From: an uncultured Alphaproteobacteria bacterium
GTDB taxonomy: Bacteria > Pseudomonadota > Alphaproteobacteria > HIMB59
Length of the DNA: 64,000 nucleotides
Direction of reading: 5' to 3'
Assembly: GCA_902599045.1 (NCBI GenBank)
Contig: CACKEA010000002.1
Location: forward strand, 1-64,000
Below are positions 56,294-63,501 of the stretch, piece by piece; the first letter of the stretch is position 1, and every line of letters begins with the position of its first letter. The notes beneath the pieces are model-generated. The model had not been told where the DNA came from, ran no database searches, and saw nothing but the letters and a program-made list of their open reading frames with translations. A program made the position numbers and the translations under genes.

Positions 56294-57235
56294 TCATATC
56301 TCATAACCAAGGCTTTTTTCCTCATAATCCACAAGCTCTTCTGGATATCCCTCAGCTCTAAATTCAGTATTGTGTTTATTTTCAATCCTTTTAACTACCA
56401 TAGACGACCAAGCACGATCACCAAAAGTTTTTCTTGCATCTTTGATAATGTCTAAAACAATAGGAGAAATTTCTAATTCAACTCCAAGTTTAGTTGCTAG
56501 ACTTTGAAATAGTCCCACATCTTTCTCTACTAAGTCCATAGTAAAATTTATATTATAAGATCCGTTTAATATAACTTGACTCTCAGTTTCATGGACAAAT
56601 GAGTTACCTGATGAAGCGGCAATACCTTTAAATGTTTTAACTAAATCTAAATTTGATTTACTGGCTATAGTCCAAGCCTCTCCTAATGCTACCAAGTGAA
56701 CTGTAGCCAAATAATTAGTAATAACCTTCAATACAGAAGCACTTCCAAAATCACCTGTATACAAAATTTTTCTTCCTAGACATCTTAAAACAGGCATAGC
56801 TTTATCAAATCCTTCTCTACTTCCTCCGACAAAAATAGAAATATTTCCAGTCGAAGCTCTATGACAACCCCCACTTACAGGTGCCTCTAAGGCTATTGCA
56901 TTTTTTTGTTGAATTAATGAAGCATGTCTTTTTAATTGACCATCTTCAGTTGTGCTCATCTCAATCCAAATTTGATCTTTTTGTATTGTGTCTATAATAC
57001 CTCCTTTAGACTCTAAAACTTCTGCACATATTTTAGGGGAAGGAAGGCAAGTTATCAAAATATCAGCGCTGATTACTAGATCTTTTATTGATTTAGCTGT
57101 GTCAGCGCCTTTTAATTTAAACTTATCCATTAATTTATTATTTTTATCTAAAACTGTAATTTGAAAACTATTTTCAAGAAGGTTATTAGCAAGTTTTCCT
57201 CCTACATTACCCAATCCAATAAAACCTATTCTCAT
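56294..57235 (-). CDS. 3-hydroxyisobutyrate dehydrogenase-family NAD(P) oxidoreductase
   Basis: 313-residue beta-hydroxyacid dehydrogenase. The dinucleotide motif is GFIGLGNVGGKLANNLL, the substrate-binding stretch is EAPVSGGCHRASTGNISIFVGG, and the catalytic lysine is in VLKVITNYL. Members act on 3-hydroxyisobutyrate, tartronate semialdehyde, succinic semialdehyde or similar; this one cannot be narrowed. It precedes the BASS transporter gene. Confidence 0.9.
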   Translation of the reverse strand: MRIGFIGLGNVGGKLANNLLENSFQITVLDKNNKLMDKFKLKGADTAKSIKDLVISADILITCLPSPKICAEVLESKGGIIDTIQKDQIWIEMSTTEDGQLKRHASLIQQKNAIALEAPVSGGCHRASTGNISIFVGGSREGFDKAMPVLRCLGRKILYTGDFGSASVLKVITNYLATVHLVALGEAWTIASKSNLDLVKTFKGIAASSGNSFVHETESQVILNGSYNINFTMDLVEKDVGLFQSLATKLGVELEISPIVLDIIKDARKTFGDRAWSSMVVKRIENKHNTEFRAEGYPEELVDYEEKSLGYEI

Positions 57236-57316
57236 TTTTACCCCCTTTTATATTATAAAAATATTATTACTTTATTTTTCAATGTTAATATTTAATAATT
57301 TTTATAGTATCAATTA

Positions 57317-57784
57317 ATGTCAATATATCTTAGAACAGAAAAAATAATCCCAGATTGGACAGATTACAATGGCCATATGAATTTAGCCTTTTATATTCAT
57401 TTATTTGATCAAGGCTGGGACGTATTACTGGATAGATTTCAAATGGGTGGAGAGTCAGCAAAAACAGAACAAAGATCAACATTTGCTGTAGAGTCTCATA
57501 CTAAATATATTCAAGAAGTTAAAGAAGGCGATGAGGTTGATATAAATTTATTATTTTTAGATCGTGACAAGAAAAGATTTGTTTATCAACTAGAAATTAT
57601 TAGTAAGAGTGGAAATTTTAGAGCAGCTACCTCAGAAGTATGCTCTCTTTACGTGGATTTAAATATCCGCAAAGTTATTGAAATGGAAGATCACAAGTTA
57701 AAGTTAGTTGATGACTTTATATCAAATAACAAAAGTCAATTTTCACCAATAGAATTTTACCTTTTAGATAAATTAAAAAAATAA
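57317..57784 (+). CDS. Acyl-CoA thioesterase (4-hydroxybenzoyl-CoA thioesterase fold)
   Basis: 155-residue hotdog-fold protein with WTDYNGHMNLAFYIHLFDQGWD near the N terminus, containing the D-x-x-G/N-H active-site pattern, and ESHTKYIQEVKEGDEV in the core. It likely hydrolyses acyl-CoAs. In related operons this type occurs with carnitine or betaine catabolism genes, but that link is not seen here. Its stop TAA shares one base with the next ATG (TAATG). Confidence 0.85.
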   Translation: MSIYLRTEKIIPDWTDYNGHMNLAFYIHLFDQGWDVLLDRFQMGGESAKTEQRSTFAVESHTKYIQEVKEGDEVDINLLFLDRDKKRFVYQLEIISKSGNFRAATSEVCSLYVDLNIRKVIEMEDHKLKLVDDFISNNKSQFSPIEFYLLDKLKK

Positions 57785-58977
57785 TGAAAGTTGCTATTAT
57801 CGGCTCAGGAATAGTAGGCCTAACACTTGCACTTACTTTGACAGAAAAGAATATAGAAGTAACTATTTTTGAAAAAGAAAAAGACTCACTATCACATGGA
57901 ACTGGAAGAAATAGTGGTGTCATTCATTCAGGAATTTACTATCAACCTAATACTTTAAGATCAAATCTTTGTATTAAAGGGGCAAAATTAATGAAAAAAT
58001 TTATTGTTGATAATAATCTTTATATAAATAATTGTGGAAAATTATTACTCCCCAAAACAAAAAATGATATTGAAACCTTGAATTTATTATATGAAAGATC
58101 AAAGGAAGTGGGGGTCGAAGCTCAGAAATTAAATAGTATAGAGGAAATTACAAGAATAGAACCAAATTGTAATCCTTTATACAATGATGCTTTATTCATA
58201 AAAGATACTGCTCTAGCAGATCCAAAAGAAGTATCTAATAAATTAATTGAGATATTAAAAAAAAGAAATGTGATAATAAAATATGGCTTTAAGGTAGATG
58301 AAATATCATCAGAAAATACTTCTATCACCATAAAAGGCAATATTAATAAATTTGATTTTATTATTAATTCTGCAGGCTTGCACGCTGACCATTTAGCTAA
58401 AAAGGCAAATTTAGAAACTGATTATACATCTCTGCCTTTCAAGGGAAAATATTGGAAAATTAACTTTAGTGATAAAAATGAAATTCCTAATAGATTAATA
58501 TATCCAGTACCTAATTTAGATTATCCTTTTTTGGGAATTCACACCGTATATGACAAAGCTGGAAACTTATATTTAGGCCCTAGTAATACACCAGTATTTG
58601 GAAGAGAGGCCTATAAGCCCTTTTATAAATTTAATTTGTTAGAGTTTTTTAATTTAAGTTATAAATTTATTTTAAAAATATTTTTTAATGAAAATAACTT
58701 AAGAAATTTAGCAATAAATGAGTTCAAAAATTTATTTTTATTTAATGTTAGGAAATCATCTAATGTTTATTTTAAACATAAACCTTCTAATATTGAATTG
58801 AGTAGTAAAGTGGGTATCAGATCTCAAATATTTGATAAAAAAAGTAAAAAACTATTTAATGATTTTGTAGTTATTAAGCAAAATAAAATTATACATATTC
58901 TAAATGCCATTTCTCCAGCATGGACATCATCTTTTGCAATGGCAGACTTTATATGTGAGAAATATAACTTTAAATAG
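57784..58977 (+). CDS. lhgO: L-2-hydroxyglutarate oxidase-type FAD oxidoreductase
   Basis: 397-residue FAD protein of the DAO family. The N-terminal IIGSGIVGLTLALTL is the nucleotide motif, followed by the LhgO-typical GTGRNSGVIHSGIYYQPNTLRSNLC and the substrate region KGKYWKINF. LhgO oxidises L-2-hydroxyglutarate to 2-oxoglutarate and passes electrons to the quinone pool. It is cotranscribed with the thioesterase (1-bp overlap) and probably the peroxiredoxin 9 bp downstream. Confidence 0.88.
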   Translation: MKVAIIGSGIVGLTLALTLTEKNIEVTIFEKEKDSLSHGTGRNSGVIHSGIYYQPNTLRSNLCIKGAKLMKKFIVDNNLYINNCGKLLLPKTKNDIETLNLLYERSKEVGVEAQKLNSIEEITRIEPNCNPLYNDALFIKDTALADPKEVSNKLIEILKKRNVIIKYGFKVDEISSENTSITIKGNINKFDFIINSAGLHADHLAKKANLETDYTSLPFKGKYWKINFSDKNEIPNRLIYPVPNLDYPFLGIHTVYDKAGNLYLGPSNTPVFGREAYKPFYKFNLLEFFNLSYKFILKIFFNENNLRNLAINEFKNLFLFNVRKSSNVYFKHKPSNIELSSKVGIRSQIFDKKSKKLFNDFVVIKQNKIIHILNAISPAWTSSFAMADFICEKYNFK

Positions 58978-58986
58978 AATTTAATT

Positions 58987-59430
58987 ATGAAAGCTCCTAA
59001 TTTTAAATTACCCAGTACTTCAGGAACATTTCACCTACGAGATCAGCTTGGGAAAAATATAATTTTATATTTTTACCCTAGAGATAATACATCTGGATGC
59101 TCTCTAGAGGCCAATGATTTCAATAATTCTCTCAAAACTATAAATAAGCTTAACGCAATAGTAGTGGGTGTTTCTAAAGACTCAATTGAAAGTCATAAAA
59201 AATTTATTAAAAAAAATAATTTAAGATTTGATTTATTATATGATGAAAAAACAACAGTCCTTAAAAAATATAAAGCTTGGGGGTTAAAAAAATTTTTGGG
59301 AAAGGAATATTATGGAATAATCAGATCAACAGTATTAATAGATAAAAAAGGTAATATTATTAAGACCTGGAGTAATGTAAGAGTAAAAGATCACGTTAAA
59401 AATGTGATTGAAGAGTTATCAAGTATTTAA
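58987..59430 (+). CDS. bcp: Peroxiredoxin, Bcp/PrxQ-like, 1-Cys form
   Basis: 147-residue thioredoxin-fold peroxidase. The peroxidatic cysteine is C38 in YPRDNTSGCSLEANDF; most members read TPGCTxEACDF. There is only one cysteine in the whole protein, as the usual resolving Cys five residues later is Asn, so recycling must use another thiol, for example glutathione. It follows lhgO by 9 bp. Confidence 0.9.
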   Translation: MKAPNFKLPSTSGTFHLRDQLGKNIILYFYPRDNTSGCSLEANDFNNSLKTINKLNAIVVGVSKDSIESHKKFIKKNNLRFDLLYDEKTTVLKKYKAWGLKKFLGKEYYGIIRSTVLIDKKGNIIKTWSNVRVKDHVKNVIEELSSI

Positions 59431-59491
59431 TACCAAATAAAACTTATTCACAAATTATAAACAGAAAAATGAAAATATTTAATTTTTATAA

Positions 59492-59520
59492 TTGTTAAAA
59501 AAAATTAATTAATTTATCAT
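59492..59520 (+). promoter_or_regulatory. Sigma-70-like promoter of the small RNA
   Basis: TTGTTA (59492-59497) and TATCAT (59515-59520) with a 17-bp spacer. Transcription would begin near 59527, just before the GC-rich structured segment. It lies 62 bp after the peroxiredoxin stop and reads away from it. Confidence 0.5.
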
Positions 59521-59526
59521 AAAAAA

Positions 59527-59634
59527 TGTAGAGGGTTGGAAACTTCCCAAAACGAGGAAAAGGACCAAAGAAGTAGAGGCCGCGAAGAGGGAAACCAAAG
59601 CGAGGTCGAGACATCGGAGGTCCTTTTCTGTTTT
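59527..59634 (+). ncRNA. Candidate structured small RNA (~108 nt)
   Basis: A GC-richer, purine-rich segment in a very AT-rich gap. An 11-bp closing helix joins 59556-59566 (GGAAAAGGACC) to 59619-59629 (GGTCCTTTTCT). Inside are a helix GGCC (59578-59581)/GGTC (59604-59607), a GNRA-type hairpin GG-GAAA-CC (59589-59596), and CGA-GACA-TCG (59607-59616; it shares one base with the inner helix). A small GGA-AACT-TCC hairpin lies 5' (59538-59547). It has its own promoter and ends in a T-rich tract. No protein frame fits. It does not match SRP, tmRNA, RNase P or 6S RNA by eye. Confidence 0.65.
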
Positions 59635-59640
59635 ATTATT
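59556..59640 (+). terminator. Terminator formed by the closing helix of the small RNA
   Basis: The 11-bp helix 59556-59566/59619-59629 is followed by TTTTATTATT (59631-59640). The loop is long because it contains two to three inner hairpins, so termination is inferred from the helix and the T-rich tract rather than a simple hairpin. Confidence 0.5.
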
Positions 59641-59694
59641 ATTTTAAATATTAATTAACTAAGATTATCTCTAAAAAATTGATATGATGGATCA

Positions 59695-60141
59695 TTGAAA
59701 AAATTCACATCATATCTTTTTATAATTTTAATTTCTTTTAATATGAATTCATTTGCTGGACCGTTTACTGACGATTTTGCCAAATGTTTAGTCACTAAAA
59801 CTACAGCCCAAGAAAAAACTGATTTAGTAAAATGGATCTATGTTACAATTTCCTTTCATCCTCAGTTAAGTCAAATGTCAAACCTTACAGCAGATGACGT
59901 TGAAATGGCAAATATAAGAGTTGCTGATTATATGACTAATGTATTTGCCTACAAATGTAATGATGAATTAAATCAAGCTATTAAATATGAGGGTGAAGAA
60001 AGTGTATTTTATGCATTTGAACTTTTGGGTGAATTAGCAATGGGAGAACTTATGCAAGATCAAGGAGTAACAGCTGCAAGTGAATTATTTATTCAGTATG
60101 TCGATCTGAGTATTTTTGCTGAATTGTTTTCAGATTTCTAA
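59695..60141 (+). CDS. Small secreted protein, function unknown
   Basis: 148-residue protein from a TTG start, with a signal peptide (KKFTSYLFIILISFNMNSFA, cut before GPFTDD). The mature part is acidic and mostly helical, with two cysteines (FAKCLVT, YKCND) that could form a disulfide in the periplasm. I do not recognise the family. It is the only gene between the small RNA and the minus-strand cluster, from which it is separated by 1 bp. Confidence 0.68.
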   Translation: MKKFTSYLFIILISFNMNSFAGPFTDDFAKCLVTKTTAQEKTDLVKWIYVTISFHPQLSQMSNLTADDVEMANIRVADYMTNVFAYKCNDELNQAIKYEGEESVFYAFELLGELAMGELMQDQGVTAASELFIQYVDLSIFAELFSDF

Positions 60142-60142
60142 A

Positions 60143-61624
60143 CTAGCGCATAATAAAAGGATTAGTCATGGGGTCATCAGATATATTAATCCACGTTGTC
60201 TTTGTTCTTGTGTAATCTAGAATGGATTGCTTTCCAGCCTCCCTTGCATAGCCAGATTGATTAAAACCTCCAAAAGGTGCAATAGGTGATATTGCTCGAT
60301 ATGTATTTATCCAACAAATTCCTGCTCGAATTTGTCTTGATACTCGATGTGCTCTAGCTAAATCTCTTGTAAAAATTCCTGACCCAAGTCCATATTTTGA
60401 GCTATTTGCAATATTGACTGCTTCTGCCTCATTCTCAAACTCTATTATTGAGATCACTGGCCCAAACATTTCAATTTTAAGTGTTTCGATTTCACTATAT
60501 GGACAATGTATTAAAGTTGGCTCAAAGTAATTACCTTCTCCACTAATTTTATTTCCACCAATGATAATTTTTCCTCCTTGTTGAATTGATTTTTTTAGTG
60601 TTTGTTCAATTTTTTGAATTTGATTTTTTGTGCAAAGTGGACCTAGATTAGTTTTTGAATCTTCAGGATCTCCTACGATAATTGACTTTGATTTTTGTAC
60701 AATTAAATCAATTATTTTTTTTGATATTTTTTTATGGACTATTACTCTACTACCAGCAACACAAGACTGTCCGGAGGCACCAAAGTTTCCTGCAATTATT
60801 CCATTTGTAGCACTTTCAAGGTCAGCATCTTCAAAAATAATCATGGGAGATTTTCCTCCGAGCTCTAGATTAGTTGCAGCAAAATTATTTGAGGAGTTTT
60901 GAATAATCTTTTTAGCTGTATCAGTCCCTCCAGTAAAAGCTATTTTATCAATATCAGGGTGTGAGGTTAAAGGCGCTGAACAATTTTCCGCATCACCAGT
61001 TACTATCGAGACTACTCCTTTTGGGAATCCAGCTTCATGGATTAATTTTGATAATTCAAACATCGCACAAGGGGCTATTTCTGATGCTTTTATTATAACA
61101 CTGCATCCTGCAGCAAGTGCAGGTGCTAATTTCGTAGCAGTTAGAAACATTTGAGCATTCCAAGGAACAATGGCAGCCACTACACCAATTGGATGGTGTG
61201 TTGTGTAGACATGCATATCTTTCTTATCAATGGGTAGAGTAGAGCCCTCAATCTTATCCGCTAATCCTGCAAAATATCTATAATATTCAGAGACATATCT
61301 AGTTTGAGTAACTGTTTCAGCTAATAATTTTCCACTATCCTTTGTTTCTATCTCTCCAATTTTATCTGCATTTTTTTCAATTAAGTCGGCAAGTTTAAAT
61401 AATAATTTTCCTCTTTCAGTAGCATTTAACGAACCCCAAACTTCAGAAGCTAGTGCGTCTTTTGCGTAACCTACTGCATCATCTATATCTTCTTTACTAG
61501 CACAATCAAAACTAGCCCAAGGTTTATTATTGTGGGGACTTTCTGAGTGCATTATTTGCCCTTTGGACCCAGATTGCCATTCTCCATTAATATAAAGTTG
61601 ATAGTGATTAGTTAATTTTCCCAT
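60143..61624 (-). CDS. Aldehyde dehydrogenase family protein
   Basis: 493-residue NAD(P)-dependent aldehyde dehydrogenase. It has VPWNAQMFLTATKLAPALAAGCSVIIKASE, the catalytic glutamate in LELGGKSPMIIFED, the catalytic cysteine in GASGQSCVAGSRV, and the C-terminal WINTYRAISPIAPFGGFNQSG. It is unlike the shorter aldehyde dehydrogenase at 50.9 kb. It starts at the stop of the LLM oxygenase gene (1-bp overlap), so it probably oxidises a product of that enzyme. Confidence 0.94.
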   Translation of the reverse strand: MGKLTNHYQLYINGEWQSGSKGQIMHSESPHNNKPWASFDCASKEDIDDAVGYAKDALASEVWGSLNATERGKLLFKLADLIEKNADKIGEIETKDSGKLLAETVTQTRYVSEYYRYFAGLADKIEGSTLPIDKKDMHVYTTHHPIGVVAAIVPWNAQMFLTATKLAPALAAGCSVIIKASEIAPCAMFELSKLIHEAGFPKGVVSIVTGDAENCSAPLTSHPDIDKIAFTGGTDTAKKIIQNSSNNFAATNLELGGKSPMIIFEDADLESATNGIIAGNFGASGQSCVAGSRVIVHKKISKKIIDLIVQKSKSIIVGDPEDSKTNLGPLCTKNQIQKIEQTLKKSIQQGGKIIIGGNKISGEGNYFEPTLIHCPYSEIETLKIEMFGPVISIIEFENEAEAVNIANSSKYGLGSGIFTRDLARAHRVSRQIRAGICWINTYRAISPIAPFGGFNQSGYAREAGKQSILDYTRTKTTWINISDDPMTNPFIMR

Positions 61625-62661
61625 TATTGAAACCGAGGCATTACATCAGAGATAAATCTATCTAAAAAAACTTTTTTATCTGCTATACTTAAGTGAGAGT
61701 CAATCCAAATAGAGTACTCATCAAAGCCTAAATCTTCATATAGTTTAATATTATCAATAACTTCGTTTAAGGTTCCAATATTTTGATTTTTTTTCATCTC
61801 ATTTGGAGAACACATTTCATTATTGTCTAATTCCTCTTGAGTAAGAGGATCTATTGTTCCTTGGATAACTGATCGATTGTTTTTAAACCAAGCGCCAAAG
61901 TTATTATAAAATTTTGATACAGCGACAGCACCTTTATGTATGTCATCATCATTACTACCTATATAACAGTGATTGAGAATCATTGATAAGGGTTTAGGCT
62001 TATCGGAATATTTGGTGCATATATCATCAAATATATTTTTTAATCTTTCAATCTCACCAAAGCCTTTCCATAGTGGTGTTACTTGAACATCCCAATCATT
62101 AGCTATAGCAAATTCATGGCTATTAGGGTCTCTGGCTGCTATCCATATTGGGGGTCCATTGTCTTGTAAAGGTTTGGGAATAGAAGTTGTGCTTGGAAAT
62201 TGAAAATATTTTCCATCGTGAGCATAATCACCCTTCCACAACTTTTGAAGTGTAGGAACTATTTCTCTCATGCGCAAACCAGCATCCATAGCATCCATTC
62301 CAGGGATAATTCTGTTGTATTCATACAAGTAAGCCCCTCTAGCAAGGCCTAATTCTAATCTGCCGTTAGACAAGACGTCAGTCATAGCCGCTTCGCCAGC
62401 TAATTTAATTGGATGCCAAAAAGGAACGATTAGTGTTCCTGTTCCCAGTTTTATCTTTTTTGTATATCGGCAGAGATCAGCAATAGTAATAAAGGGATTT
62501 GGAGCAATCGCATAGTTCATCGCATGATGCTCACCAGTCCAGATTGCTCTCATGTCACTTTGATCCGCCATTTGGCATAGACTAATGAAATCCTCATATA
62601 ATTGAGTGTATGATTGATTAGCATTATCTCTGATCATATGAACGAATAAGGAAAATTTCAT
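61624..62661 (-). CDS. LLM-class flavin-dependent oxidoreductase (luciferase-like monooxygenase)
   Basis: 345-residue TIM-barrel flavin monooxygenase. Bacterial-luciferase-type features include MRAIWTGEHHAMNYAIAPNPF, KIKLGTGTLIVPFWHPIKLAGEAAMTDVLSNGRLELGLARGAY, and the C-terminal DLGFDEYSIWID. It uses reduced FMN supplied by a reductase not seen here. Its place between an alpha/beta hydrolase and an aldehyde dehydrogenase points to oxidative breakdown of a small organic compound. Confidence 0.92.
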   Translation of the reverse strand: MKFSLFVHMIRDNANQSYTQLYEDFISLCQMADQSDMRAIWTGEHHAMNYAIAPNPFITIADLCRYTKKIKLGTGTLIVPFWHPIKLAGEAAMTDVLSNGRLELGLARGAYLYEYNRIIPGMDAMDAGLRMREIVPTLQKLWKGDYAHDGKYFQFPSTTSIPKPLQDNGPPIWIAARDPNSHEFAIANDWDVQVTPLWKGFGEIERLKNIFDDICTKYSDKPKPLSMILNHCYIGSNDDDIHKGAVAVSKFYNNFGAWFKNNRSVIQGTIDPLTQEELDNNEMCSPNEMKKNQNIGTLNEVIDNIKLYEDLGFDEYSIWIDSHLSIADKKVFLDRFISDVMPRFQ

Positions 62662-62676
62662 AATTTGATTTAACCG

Positions 62677-63501
62677 TTAATACTCTAAACCCTTAATAAA
62701 TTGATTTAAATGAAAATTAAATTGATTGAAATGAGTTAAAAATAAAGCATGCCTTGCATTTTTTATAATCAATACTTTACTATTATGAAATCTAGCTAAT
62801 TTTTTTGACATCAAAGGGGAGGAATTTTGATCTTTTTCACCTGTAATGAACATCATTGGACATTTAATTTTCTTAATCACCTCATTGGTGTTTCCTTTAA
62901 TTTCTGAAAAAGTTTTATAACCAATCGAGTACCCTCTATAATTAAATGAATTCTTATTATTTTTTATTAATCTTTTAACAAATTTATAATTATCAATTGC
63001 AATTTTAGTTTTTGATGAACCAAACCATCTTTTAAGAGGCTCCTCGGCAATATTTTTTTTATCAGTATTCAATTCTAACTCTCTAGCTCTAACTTGAACT
63101 TTTTTTAATGCTAATTTTGATCTATTAAAAACTGGTGATACAGCAATACCTGATTTTAATAGTTTTGGATTTAGACCCGCTATTTGAATAGTTATTAAAG
63201 CTCCCAAAGAGTGTCCAATTAAAATTGGCTTAATAACTTTTTTATCTTTAATAAAATTTATTACTTTATTACTGTAGTTTTTTAGTTGAGGTTTTGCTTG
63301 TGATAAAAGATCACTTTTACCATGTCCGGGTAAATCTAAGGCATAAACAGTATAATTTTTTTTTAAAACAGAAATTTGTTTGTACCAACATTCTGCACTC
63401 AGCCCAAGACCATGAATTAAAACAATCGGATTTCCCTTACCCGATTTATGAAAAGCAATACCGTTTTGAGATTTATTTTTTCGCAGGATCATCGATATCA
63501 T
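62677..63501 (-). CDS. Alpha/beta hydrolase
   Basis: About 274 residues. The oxyanion motif is IVLIHGLGLSAECW, the nucleophile serine is in IGHSLGALI, and the C-terminal histidine is likely in NARHALFLTH; MFITGEKDQN probably holds the acid. Two ATG starts (63492 and 63501) are possible; both overlap the end of the AA_synth gene by 20-29 bp. No signal peptide, so it is cytoplasmic. In this cluster it may hydrolyse an ester, lactone or amide. Confidence 0.86.
   Translation of the reverse strand: MISMILRKNKSQNGIAFHKSGKGNPIVLIHGLGLSAECWYKQISVLKKNYTVYALDLPGHGKSDLLSQAKPQLKNYSNKVINFIKDKKVIKPILIGHSLGALITIQIAGLNPKLLKSGIAVSPVFNRSKLALKKVQVRARELELNTDKKNIAEEPLKRWFGSSKTKIAIDNYKFVKRLIKNNKNSFNYRGYSIGYKTFSEIKGNTNEVIKKIKCPMMFITGEKDQNSSPLMSKKLARFHNSKVLIIKNARHALFLTHFNQFNFHLNQFIKGLEY

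Noticed and set aside
59556-59629. SRP RNA, RNase P RNA, tmRNA or 6S RNA at the structured element
   Set aside because: Too short for RNase P or tmRNA, lacks the SRP GGAAGCAGC-type loop, and does not show the large central bubble of 6S RNA. A GAGGAAA stretch resembles the 5' part of RNase P, but the rest does not follow.
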